Origin: Clostridia bacterium
GTDB lineage: Bacteria; Bacillota; Clostridia; Oscillospirales; Acutalibacteraceae
Assembly: GCA_017410605.1 (NCBI GenBank)
Contig: JAFQQN010000015.1
Span: 97,699-161,698, forward strand
Reading direction: 5' to 3'
Length of the DNA: 64,000 nucleotides
Positions 38,212 through 46,346 of this stretch are shown in pieces. The position numbers were made by a program, and so were the translations under genes. Position 1 is the first letter of the stretch. Every line of letters starts with the position of its first letter. The notes beneath the pieces were generated by a model. It did no database searches, was not told the origin of the DNA, and was given only the letters and a program-made list of their open reading frames with translations.

Positions 38212-39093
38212 ATGGAATTACAAGGGATATTATTAAAAGCAATTGCCGGCTTCTATTATGTAGAGGCCGGCGACAGCATATATGAGTGCAAAGCAAGAGG
38301 GAAATTCAGAAAGGAGCATTTAAGCCCCACGGTAGGCGATAGGCTCTTAATAGAGGTTTTTGACGACGGCAAGGGTGTTGTAAACTCTATACTGCCAAGA
38401 AAAAATTTGCTAATTCGTCCTCCTGTTGCTAATATTGACAGGCTTTTTATTGTTTCATCTCACAATACACCTGCGCCGAGTACACTAATTATTGACCGCC
38501 TTACTGCTATTGCTATAGAAAACGAAATTGAACCCATTATAATTTTTAATAAGGTTGATTTGGGCCATATGTCTGAGTGGCAAAAGCTATATTCTTCTGC
38601 GGGGTTCAAAACCATTGTTACCTCCGGCCTTAGTGGAGAGGGTTGTAATGAAATTTTACCCCTGTTAAAGGGCAAAATTTCGGCTTTTACGGGCAATTCG
38701 GGTGTAGGTAAGTCAAGTATCATTAATCAATTGCTTCCGCATCTAAATTTAAAAACAGGCGAAATAAGTGAAAAACTTGGAAGAGGACGGCACACAACGC
38801 GCCATGTAGAGCTTTTTCCTGCTTTTGGCGGCTATGTTGCCGATACTCCCGGTTTTTCTTCCTTAGATATTGAAAAGACGATGCCCTTAAAGAAAGAAAA
38901 TTTGGCCTTTCTTTTCCCGGATTTTGAGAAATATTTAGGCTGCTGTAAATTTACTTCCTGTACTCATACGGGGGAAAAGGGGTGTGCTGTTTTTGAGGCT
39001 GTATCTCAGGGAAAAATAATTCCAAGCCGATATGATAGCTATAAGTCAATTTATAATGAAATAAAGGATATAAAAGAATGGGAGAAAAAATAA
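38212..39093 (+). CDS. rsgA: Ribosome small-subunit GTPase RsgA
   Basis: A circularly permuted GTPase that matures the 30S subunit. An N-terminal OB fold is followed by G motifs in permuted order: IIFNKVDL (G4), then GNSGVGKSSIIN (G1, near residue 163), then ADTPGFSSL (G3). A C-terminal zinc knuckle is formed by CCKFTSCTHTGEKGC. It has 293 residues. It follows prkC by 8 nt and overlaps thiN by 16 nt. The rpe gene that often intervenes is absent. Confidence 0.96.
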   Translation: MELQGILLKAIAGFYYVEAGDSIYECKARGKFRKEHLSPTVGDRLLIEVFDDGKGVVNSILPRKNLLIRPPVANIDRLFIVSSHNTPAPSTLIIDRLTAIAIENEIEPIIIFNKVDLGHMSEWQKLYSSAGFKTIVTSGLSGEGCNEILPLLKGKISAFTGNSGVGKSSIINQLLPHLNLKTGEISEKLGRGRHTTRHVELFPAFGGYVADTPGFSSLDIEKTMPLKKENLAFLFPDFEKYLGCCKFTSCTHTGEKGCAVFEAVSQGKIIPSRYDSYKSIYNEIKDIKEWEKK

Positions 39094-39722
39094 ATTCTAC
39101 CTGCTATATTTTCGGTGGATATATAGAAGAATTCTCTTCTGAAATTGTAAAGAGCATAGTTGAGGAAGATTTTGTAATATGTGCAGATAAAGGAATTTTG
39201 TCTGCACAAAAATATGGAATAAAGCCTAACTTGATTATAGGCGATTTTGATTCATTCAAAGGTGTAGTGCCAAATAACAGCGATGTTATTAAATTGCCCA
39301 AGGAAAAAGACGATACCGATTTGCATTATGCGGCCAAAAAGGCTGTTGAAATGGGCTTTAAGAAGGTTGTTTTAAGCGGTGTTACCGGCGGAAGAACAGA
39401 CATGACCCTTGCCACTATTGGAACACTTTGTTTCCTTGATAAGAGTGGTATAAATGCATCGGTTATGGATAATTCACTACAACTTTATATTACTCATAAT
39501 AGCTTAATCCTAAATAAACCGCCCTTTGATGTACATTTATCGGTATTTCCTGTAGGAGATAGAGCAGAAGGTGTTTCAATTTCGGGCGCATATTATTCAG
39601 CGAATAACTTAACTCTTTTACCAAGCTTTCCTATTGGAGTAAGTAATTCTTTTTTAGAAGAGTCGGTTAATATTTCAATAAAAGAGGGAACTATAATTGT
39701 TTTACTTGTAAAAAAAGATTAA
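39078..39722 (+). CDS. thiN: Thiamine pyrophosphokinase
   Basis: Converts thiamine to thiamine diphosphate. Family motifs are IIGDFDSFKG near residue 54, KEKDDTDLHYAA near 77 and SGVTGGRTDMTLATI near 104. It has 214 residues. The start overlaps rsgA by 16 nt, with GGAG inside the rsgA end. Position between rsgA and spoVM matches Bacillus. Confidence 0.93.
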   Translation: MGEKINSTCYIFGGYIEEFSSEIVKSIVEEDFVICADKGILSAQKYGIKPNLIIGDFDSFKGVVPNNSDVIKLPKEKDDTDLHYAAKKAVEMGFKKVVLSGVTGGRTDMTLATIGTLCFLDKSGINASVMDNSLQLYITHNSLILNKPPFDVHLSVFPVGDRAEGVSISGAYYSANNLTLLPSFPIGVSNSFLEESVNISIKEGTIIVLLVKKD

Positions 39723-39768
39723 CATTAATTTGCTTACCGCGTATAATGTATTAAAGGCGGTGAGTTAA

Positions 39769-39915
39769 ATGCGCAGAAGAACAAATAAAGCACCTGTATA
39801 TCTAATTGCTTTTGGAGTAGGACTTATTGTTGCCTTTTACTGCCCAATAAAGGTTCTCGTGTTTTTACTTGCCTTGGCCTTAATTTATCTTGGCATCTGT
39901 TGTATAAGGTGCTAA
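39769..39915 (+). CDS. Small hydrophobic protein, 48 residues, next to spoVM
   Basis: A short gene with AAAGGCGGTGAG ahead of the ATG. The product starts MRRRTNKAPVYLIAFGVG, has two hydrophobic stretches (residues about 10-24 and 28-44), and ends YLGICCIRC with three cysteines. The basic N-terminus and two likely membrane passes suggest a small inner-membrane protein. It lies between thiN and spoVM, with the spoVM Shine-Dalgarno starting right after its stop, so it is probably co-translated with SpoVM. I do not recognise the family. A sporulation role is inference from position. Confidence 0.7.
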   Translation: MRRRTNKAPVYLIAFGVGLIVAFYCPIKVLVFLLALALIYLGICCIRC

Positions 39916-39929
39916 TGGAGGCTGATATT

Positions 39930-40010
39930 ATGAAGGTAGTTGTTGTTAAGAGCCCAAAGTTTTTCCGCGGCATTTTAAAGCTTATGTTTAAAATTAAAAA
40001 CGAAGATTAA
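39930..40010 (+). CDS. spoVM: Stage V sporulation protein M
   Basis: A 26-residue amphipathic peptide, exactly the SpoVM length. It starts MKVVVVKSPKFFRGILKLMF and ends KIKNED, against the Bacillus pattern MKFYTIKLPKFLGGIVRAML ending FRKD. The shared features are the Pro near residue 9, KF, the Gly-Ile helix start and the acidic end. SpoVM marks the positively curved forespore membrane and recruits SpoIVA. GGAGG precedes the ATG. Its place after rsgA-thiN matches Bacillus. This is strong evidence that the organism forms spores. Confidence 0.92.
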   Translation: MKVVVVKSPKFFRGILKLMFKIKNED

Positions 40011-40016
40011 TACATA

Positions 40017-40046
40017 AAAACGGTGTTGGTTATCCAACACCGTTTT
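40017..40046. terminator. Bidirectional terminator after spoVM
   Basis: A perfect 13-bp stem AAAACGGTGTTGG/CCAACACCGTTTT with a TTAT loop. It ends the priA-spoVM run and overlaps the 3' end of the convergent ligase gene. Confidence 0.92.
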
Positions 40047-41190
40047 CATTTATTTTAAGAAGTTTTTCCTCCGGACCAATACCACACATTAAAAGTGCGT
40101 ATAAAAAGCCGGTTTGGGTCCATATAAAGGTTAAGTCTGTTGTGCCATGAGCAATAAGACCAATAAGCAAGGCAAGTATTAGGGAAGAAAAAAAAGTTTT
40201 ACTTTGAGCACCTCGGCAAACAAACAGTCGTTTAAAATAATTAATAATATAAATAGAAAGCAAAATAGAACCAATAAAACCAAAATCCATTAGGCTTTCT
40301 AAAACAATATTGTGAGAATGAGATGTTTTATATCCGCCGGGATAAAGGGGTAACAAATGTTTATAAGCCATAAATCCGCGGCCGAAAATGGGAGATTTTT
40401 TAAATATATCTATACTTGTTTTCCAAATGCCCACACGGTTGTTGGTAGTAGCAACTATGTCTTGGGGACGGGGAATAATCTCTGGCGCAAAATACAAAAT
40501 AATGCAAACCGTAGCTATTGTTAACATAAGAATGCTTAAAAGCTGGTGCCTTCTGGTAGCTCTAAGCAAAACGGCAATACCCACTAAAACCTCTATCCAT
40601 GCAAACAGGCTTCCTGTAAGATAAATGCTAACTGCACATAACAAGGCAATTAACATACAAATTAGTCTGTTTGCTTTTTTGAAAATAAATTTATATGCAC
40701 AAATAATTACTACAATTGCAAGAACTGTTGCCAGATAGTTGCAGTTGAAAAAATATAATGTGCTTCTATGCTTTTCCGAAACGCCCGAGAGAATTAGTAT
40801 GACCTTTTCGGCTATGCAGATAATTGAAGTGAGCAACCCGGCTAAGCAACAGAGAGTAAGAGCATTTTCAAAGACCTTATTAGTAATTGTGTTTTTAACC
40901 CAAACACAAAAATAAATTATTAAAAAAAGCCCTACCGAATATGCAAAACCGTTAAAATTCTTGTTTAAAAGCCCTACAATAGCCGAGTAAAATGTAAAAA
41001 CCAAAAGGCATATAATATGCTTTCTTTTAAAATTACCCTTGTTTTTTCTAAAAAGAGCAATATAAAAAGAAGATAAAATGAGAAAAATTATTGGTACGCT
41101 ATAATGCGCAAAAACCGAAAGAAAGGAAAGATAAATTATTATATTATCAATCTGTGTTTTCTTAAGGTTATTTGTCAAAGAGTAGCCCAT
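40030..41190 (-). CDS. O-antigen ligase/polymerase-like membrane protein
   Basis: A 386-residue polytopic membrane protein with about 10-12 hydrophobic segments. The Wzy/WaaL-type periplasmic loop contains PIFGRGFMAYKHLL and the His-rich SHSHNIVLESLMDFGF, typical of the Wzy_C domain. Such proteins polymerise or ligate lipid-linked glycans at the outer face of the membrane. GGAGGTTTAT precedes the ATG. It fits with the sugar transferase and nucleotidyltransferase genes at 45.4-47.7 kb. The specific glycan is unknown. Confidence 0.82.
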   Translation of the reverse strand: MGYSLTNNLKKTQIDNIIIYLSFLSVFAHYSVPIIFLILSSFYIALFRKNKGNFKRKHIICLLVFTFYSAIVGLLNKNFNGFAYSVGLFLIIYFCVWVKNTITNKVFENALTLCCLAGLLTSIICIAEKVILILSGVSEKHRSTLYFFNCNYLATVLAIVVIICAYKFIFKKANRLICMLIALLCAVSIYLTGSLFAWIEVLVGIAVLLRATRRHQLLSILMLTIATVCIILYFAPEIIPRPQDIVATTNNRVGIWKTSIDIFKKSPIFGRGFMAYKHLLPLYPGGYKTSHSHNIVLESLMDFGFIGSILLSIYIINYFKRLFVCRGAQSKTFFSSLILALLIGLIAHGTTDLTFIWTQTGFLYALLMCGIGPEEKLLKINENGVG

Positions 41191-41264
41191 ATAAACCTCC
41201 TGGCACCAAAATCAGACCAATAAATATTATATAAAAAAGCAAAGGTTATTCTTTCTAAAAATAA

Positions 41265-44200
41265 TTAAGGCTTGGCAATAAAGGCGGGAAGACAAATTAA
41301 AAGCGTTGCAATAGCTTGGAAAATTAAAACAGAAATACCGGAAACAATAGAAAGACTGTTAAGTATTGCCGAAACTATAACTGCTAAACAACCAAGAGCA
41401 GTAACAAGAACATATAGCGCACAAACAAAGGGAATAAGTTTTTTAAGTTTAATTGACGCTGTTAAAACTGCCAAAAGGCCACAAACAGATTTGGAATATA
41501 CAGCACCTGCTGAACAACTTTCCTTTTTTGAGGAAATTAATTTAAACTGTTCTGCACCTTGTTTAGACATAACATTTATGCTGGAATCTAATACCTCAAA
41601 ATAATCACAAAGCATTTTAGAGGTAATATTAGGGTCACAATTTTTTACCATAACGGTTGTTCCTGTGTTGCAAAGCCTTCTAAGCTCATAAGAAATTTCG
41701 CTGTCAGCTAAATAACGTGCGACAAATAAAACACAAGGGTTATTTTCTGTGGCAAGATAAATGGGGAAGTAGCCCTTGCGCATAATTTTTTTATCTAATT
41801 CCGGGTCGGGAAGATTGGTAATTCCGTGGCTTTCAAGTAAAACACGGTTGCCAATAAACACCTTTTGGTCGTTTACCCAGCCCGAAATTCCCATTTTGTC
41901 TTCATATACCACTGTGTCAACCTTAACGGTTTTATCGGTAGGAACATCTATAGCCTGTTTAAACATTCCTGCTAATGGGCTACCAATAAATTCGGTAAGG
42001 GCTATTGCATCAACAATAGACTGATACACAGGGTTTTTACTTAAAGGCTTCATATCAATAAGACGAATAGTGCCGTCGGGAAAAAGCTCTTTACAGTCTA
42101 AAGCTAAAGCGTTACAGTTGTCAAACCTATTAACCCAACGATAGCCTGTTAACATTGCGCCATAGCAAGAAAGGCGGTCAGCTGCAGATTTTAACGGAAG
42201 ACCGGTTAAAAATGCAGTTGCAGGGGATGCCGTAATGCAAGAAATTGAGGCGAAAACAAGCAGACCTGCTTCAAAGTTGCCGGAGGTAATAGCAATGGTA
42301 ATAAGCAAACCTATTGCGGCAGCAACAACACCGGCAAGGCTCATATAACGCACTTTTTTGGCATTTGGGTCGGCACAGAAAGAGTTGCTTAAGAAATCTA
42401 AAACATTTGTTGTTTTAGTTCCGCAGCAAAGCAGTGCATCACCTTCAATTGCTTTTCCAACAATAGCACCTGTTGCGGCCTTATTGCCTAAAATAGTGAT
42501 TGCATTTTTAGTTGTTTCGTCAGAAATTAAGGTGAAATTTTTATAGATTCTCTTATATTTCGAGGCCTTACCAATGTTATTTAGCAATAAAGAAAAAATT
42601 GCAACGGCGGTAAGGGGAAGTGCTTCACTGCCTGTTATTAACTGTACAAGGGTAAAAATACCTACAGAAATTGTGCTGATCGCAAAGGGCAAATCTGCAT
42701 TATCTTTTTTGGCAAATATGTCCTTAAAAGATTTGAAAACATCATAATTTATGCCCCCTGCTATCAAAACAAGAGCAAAATTAACTATGTGATAAACTTC
42801 AACACCAAAGGATTTTAAAAAGTCTGCAACAGGTGTAAAAAGTAATACAGATATAATAAATAAAATCAGTGAAAAAACAGTATTTCGATTATATTTAAAA
42901 CGAGCTTTTTTGAGGTTAGTACCAACGCGAGGACGGTCTTTAACAGAGCAATAATCATTTATCTCAGGTTTTGTGTCTTTGGGGTCAGCTTCGTTTGAAG
43001 AATTGGAATAAATGTCTTCGGCAACTGTTTGTTTGCCCGAAAGCTGGTCGGCTATTGTATCGAAAATTCGAGTTCCAGACACAATATCTTCTGTCTTTGA
43101 AGGTTGGTCGTTTATAATTTCAATAATACGGGTTTTATCAAGAGCCTTTGTTTCGATGGTTTCGGTATCGTTTTTAGTAATACTGTACTCGCTGTTAAAA
43201 TGGTGTTTTACAATAGGTTTTTCATTTAATTGGGGTTCTTCCAAATCGCTTTTGACACCATCATCGTTATCAGGATTTTCTTCTTTAGGCTTAGTTGTGG
43301 CTGGTTCCAAATCTGTAACGGCCGCCATAATTTCGCTTACAGATAATTCTGTAATATTGCTCTTTTTATCATCGGTGGCTTTTGTGGTAACAGTGTTATC
43401 AGAAATCTTTTCAAAAGTAACACTATGATTTTTAAGAGCCTTTTCAGAAGCTTTCTTTTCTAAACCTTGTAAAATCGAGTCGACACTTTCAAGCTTATAT
43501 TTTTCGGTATCAATACCGTGTGAAGCCGGCGTTCCACTGTCAATATATCTGTTTAAGCGCTCCAAAATAGAATCACTTTGTTTTTCTACAGATTTAACAT
43601 CTAAATTTGCTGTTTTACTTTGCGAGCTTTGACTTTGTACAACACTATGAGTTTTCTGCGTGACTTCTTTTACTTCTTCTTTTACGGTTGTGTCAAAAAA
43701 GCTCTCCGGTTCGGGTGCTTTTTTTGAACTGTCATTTTCATTTATTTTACTGCTATATTTTTTTGCATCAAGATACAGGTCGTTTATCATCTCTTCTAAA
43801 GAAGGCTGTTTTTCGGTTTGTTCTGTTTCGCCAGATGCATTTTCAGAAACTAAGTTTATAGAGGGAATTTCTGTTTTTGTTTCCTTGGAAACCGCATCAA
43901 AAGCGTTATTTTCCTTTGGAACATTAGCGTTTTCTTCCTCAACCTCGGCCTTTTGCCTGTTTTGAGTCATTTTCTGATATAAAAAAGCAGAAGCGTCGGA
44001 AGTTTTATCCGGATTCATTATAATATCCTCAGAAACAAACTGTGTATGGGTAGTAGATGGTTGTTGCTCTTTACCTAAAATTTCTTCAGGAGTTATCATA
44101 TGAGAATTATGAAAATTACCTTTAGTGTGACCCAGGGGTGCAATTGGATTGCCCAAGGGGTCAATTTCTTCAAAGGGGAGGGTATAGTCAAAATCGTCTT

Positions 44201-44285
44201 CGGCATTCATTTTTTCTAAAGCTTCGCGTTCAAGCTGCATTTTAAAATCTTCGTCTTTATTTTTGCGTTTACCAAATAAGCCCAC
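41265..44285 (-). CDS. Degenerate P-type ATPase-like membrane protein with long disordered N-terminus
   Basis: A 1006-residue protein. Residues 1 to about 450 are hydrophilic, acidic, Ser/Thr/Glu-rich and probably disordered. From about 465 on, the layout copies a heavy-metal (P1B) P-type ATPase: four membrane segments, an actuator-sized domain, two membrane segments (the second reading SCITASPATAFLTGLP where CPC-type motifs occur), a 250-residue phosphorylation/nucleotide-sized region, and two final membrane segments. Catalytic motifs are lost. DKTGT reads DCKEL (D730), TGDN reads NCDP near 880, and the GDGxND hinge is not found. It probably does not pump ions by the normal cycle. No recognised function. 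Confidence 0.7.
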   Translation of the reverse strand: MGLFGKRKNKDEDFKMQLEREALEKMNAEDDFDYTLPFEEIDPLGNPIAPLGHTKGNFHNSHMITPEEILGKEQQPSTTHTQFVSEDIIMNPDKTSDASAFLYQKMTQNRQKAEVEEENANVPKENNAFDAVSKETKTEIPSINLVSENASGETEQTEKQPSLEEMINDLYLDAKKYSSKINENDSSKKAPEPESFFDTTVKEEVKEVTQKTHSVVQSQSSQSKTANLDVKSVEKQSDSILERLNRYIDSGTPASHGIDTEKYKLESVDSILQGLEKKASEKALKNHSVTFEKISDNTVTTKATDDKKSNITELSVSEIMAAVTDLEPATTKPKEENPDNDDGVKSDLEEPQLNEKPIVKHHFNSEYSITKNDTETIETKALDKTRIIEIINDQPSKTEDIVSGTRIFDTIADQLSGKQTVAEDIYSNSSNEADPKDTKPEINDYCSVKDRPRVGTNLKKARFKYNRNTVFSLILFIISVLLFTPVADFLKSFGVEVYHIVNFALVLIAGGINYDVFKSFKDIFAKKDNADLPFAISTISVGIFTLVQLITGSEALPLTAVAIFSLLLNNIGKASKYKRIYKNFTLISDETTKNAITILGNKAATGAIVGKAIEGDALLCCGTKTTNVLDFLSNSFCADPNAKKVRYMSLAGVVAAAIGLLITIAITSGNFEAGLLVFASISCITASPATAFLTGLPLKSAADRLSCYGAMLTGYRWVNRFDNCNALALDCKELFPDGTIRLIDMKPLSKNPVYQSIVDAIALTEFIGSPLAGMFKQAIDVPTDKTVKVDTVVYEDKMGISGWVNDQKVFIGNRVLLESHGITNLPDPELDKKIMRKGYFPIYLATENNPCVLFVARYLADSEISYELRRLCNTGTTVMVKNCDPNITSKMLCDYFEVLDSSINVMSKQGAEQFKLISSKKESCSAGAVYSKSVCGLLAVLTASIKLKKLIPFVCALYVLVTALGCLAVIVSAILNSLSIVSGISVLIFQAIATLLICLPAFIAKP

Positions 44286-44321
44286 TTTTAAGTTCGTCCT
44301 TTCTATTAAATTCCTTTAAGT

Positions 44322-45095
44322 TTAAATTCCTTTACGTTGCTTTGCAACTTCATACATTAACACACCTGCGGCTACCGAAGCATTAAGTGAATTAATTTTG
44401 CCGCACATAGGCATAGATATAATCTGGTCGCATTTTTCTCTAACCAACCTGGAAATTCCGTTGCCCTCAGAGCCAATTATAATGGCAGTTGGGGTTTTAT
44501 AGTCACTTTGACACCAATATTCTCCGTCCATATCTGCGCCAAAAATCCACACACCTCTTTTTTTAAGGTTGTCAATTGTATTGGCTATGTTTGTTACCTT
44601 GCAAATTTTCATATATTCCAACGCACCACAGGCCGATTTTGCAACGGTTGCGTTAACTGTTACGCTACGGTGCTTTGGAATTATTATTCCATGAACACCG
44701 GTTGCTTCTGCCGTTCTAATAATAGCTCCTAAATTATGTGGGTCTTCAATACCGTCGCAAACAATAATGAAAGGCGGTTCATTATTTTCTTCTGCAGCCG
44801 AAAAAATATCATCTAGTGAATAATAAGACTGAGCCGGAATAAGTGCAATAACGCCCTGGTGGTTTGCATTGCCGCACATAAAATCAAGCTTTGTTGTAGG
44901 AACCTCTTTAATAACAATTTTTTTATTTCTGCATTTTTCAATAATTGGGACTAACGGGCCCGAAGCGTTACCTTTAGCAATAAAAAGCTTGTCAATTTCT
45001 CGCCCCGAACGAAGGGCCTCTAAAACGGGGTTTCTGCCAATTATCAACCCTTTTTCATTAAGTTGTTCGTCATTGTTTTTATAATTATCCTGCAC
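44322..45095 (-). CDS. rlmB: RlmB/TrmH-family 23S rRNA 2'-O-ribose methyltransferase
   Basis: A 257-residue SPOUT enzyme, likely methylating G2251 of 23S rRNA. A short substrate-binding N-terminal domain is followed by the trefoil-knot motifs CDGIEDPHNLGAIIRTAEATG, IIIGSEGNGISRLV and NSLNASVAAGVLMYEVAKQR. It lies 14 nt after a small Cys-rich gene in the same direction and 36 nt before the P-type ATPase-like gene. The family contains several close rRNA/tRNA methyltransferases, so target assignment is by typical context. Confidence 0.9.
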   Translation of the reverse strand: MQDNYKNNDEQLNEKGLIIGRNPVLEALRSGREIDKLFIAKGNASGPLVPIIEKCRNKKIVIKEVPTTKLDFMCGNANHQGVIALIPAQSYYSLDDIFSAAEENNEPPFIIVCDGIEDPHNLGAIIRTAEATGVHGIIIPKHRSVTVNATVAKSACGALEYMKICKVTNIANTIDNLKKRGVWIFGADMDGEYWCQSDYKTPTAIIIGSEGNGISRLVREKCDQIISMPMCGKINSLNASVAAGVLMYEVAKQRKGI

Positions 45096-45109
45096 GGTTT
45101 AAACCTCCG

Positions 45110-45325
45110 CTATAGTGTAAAATCCTCAGCCTTAAAGGTTGGAAGACTATTTGTTGTTTTAGGAATTCTTTTTAGGGGGTCATATTTATATTTACTGCAA
45201 AAGTTTTCTTCAGAAACAGGGCCTTTAAATTTGCAGATTATAAGATTAAAAGCCGAGCTTTTCTTGCCAAATCGGCAGTGGTCACAGCTTTTAGGAATAT
45301 CTTTATTAATAATAGCTTTTTTCAT
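45110..45325 (-). CDS. Small Cys-rich protein, putative zinc-binding
   Basis: A 71-residue soluble protein with CDHC near residue 14, a lone Cys in IICKFKG and FCSKYKYDP, a four-cysteine arrangement suited to one zinc. GGGGGC precedes the ATG. It is placed immediately upstream of rlmB, in the same direction, and probably co-transcribed. I do not recognise a named family; similar short Cys4 proteins are common in Clostridia. Confidence 0.7.
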   Translation of the reverse strand: MKKAIINKDIPKSCDHCRFGKKSSAFNLIICKFKGPVSEENFCSKYKYDPLKRIPKTTNSLPTFKAEDFTL

Positions 45326-45411
45326 TCATATGCCCCCAAACTATATATCTATTATATCATAACACAAAATAATATTAATTTCTACAATTTTTTATAAAAA
45401 AATTGCATAAA

Positions 45412-45435
45412 AAAATCTCCCAAAAGGGAGATTTT
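45412..45435 (-). terminator. Terminator of nucleotidyltransferase gene
   Basis: A perfect 10-bp stem AAAATCTCCC/GGGAGATTTT with a 4-nt loop. On the minus strand it runs into T7, ending the polysaccharide gene at 45442. Confidence 0.9.
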
Positions 45436-45441
45436 AAAGCC

Positions 45442-46329
45442 TTAAATTCCGTCATATTTTCCTTGTTTGGTCATTTCAGCTATAGCGGCCTTTAAAACGG
45501 GCTTATCTTCTTTATATGTCATACCGTACCACTTATCTTCGGCCACAAGAACCTTAGCGGTTTTAATGTTGTTTTTAATTAATTCGTCAATTTGAACCGG
45601 TAGATAATATTCAGATTTAGGTACATTAATTTTTTCTTTTAAAAAGCGTTGGAAGCCCTCTTCTAAATAATCAAACAGGTCGGTATTAAAGCCCCATATG
45701 TTCATAGAAACTACAGTTTCGGGGTCGAGCGTTATAATATTTCCGTTTTCTTGCTCATATGTGCACTTGGCTGTAATATTTGTAATTTCATCAATTTCAA
45801 CTAAATTATTGTTTTCATCAATCTTACAAACACCACGGGCAACAGTTCCGTTTTCGGTGATGGTGTTTTTTAGGCGATAGCCAACCATACAGTATTCACC
45901 GTTTTGCTGTGATAGGAAGTTGTTAATTTGCTTGTAAGCAGAGGGACCGTAAAAATCGTCTGCATTCAAGGCAGTAAAGGGTTGGTCAACAATATCTTTA
46001 CAGCAAAGAATTGCGTGACCGGTGCCCCAAGGCTTAATTCTGTCTTCGGGAACACTAAATCCAGAGGGAAGCTTATCTAACTCTTGAAAAGCATAAGAAA
46101 CATCAATTTTCTTTTCAATTCTTTTACCAACTAATTCACGAAAATCGTGTTCAATTTCCTTTTTAATTACAAAGGTAACCTTGTTAAAACCTGCTTTCAT
46201 TGCATCGTAAACAGAATAATCAAGTAAAACTTCGTTATTAGTGCCCACGGGTTCTAACTGCTTTAAGCCACCAAAACGACTTCCCATACCGGCCGCCATA
46301 ACTACCAGGGTTGTAGGAAAATTACTCAT
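45442..46329 (-). CDS. Sugar-phosphate nucleotidyltransferase
   Basis: A 295-residue NTP_transferase-fold protein. The nucleotide-binding loop VMAAGMGSRFGGLKQLEPVG is at residues 10-29, and the metal-binding Asp segment is TALNADDFYGPSAY. It should make an NDP-sugar for the surface glycan, but it does not match GalU or RmlA closely enough to name the sugar. It lies downstream of the sugar transferase gene (17 nt) in one minus-strand unit. Confidence 0.85.
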   Translation of the reverse strand: MSNFPTTLVVMAAGMGSRFGGLKQLEPVGTNNEVLLDYSVYDAMKAGFNKVTFVIKKEIEHDFRELVGKRIEKKIDVSYAFQELDKLPSGFSVPEDRIKPWGTGHAILCCKDIVDQPFTALNADDFYGPSAYKQINNFLSQQNGEYCMVGYRLKNTITENGTVARGVCKIDENNNLVEIDEITNITAKCTYEQENGNIITLDPETVVSMNIWGFNTDLFDYLEEGFQRFLKEKINVPKSEYYLPVQIDELIKNNIKTAKVLVAEDKWYGMTYKEDKPVLKAAIAEMTKQGKYDGI

Positions 46330-46346
46330 AATAACACTCCTTAAAA

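Noticed and set aside
43012..43965. Long Ser/Val-rich frames opposite the acidic N-terminus of the P-type ATPase-like gene
   Set aside because: They mirror the repetitive Glu/Lys/Thr codons of the real gene and have no start signals.
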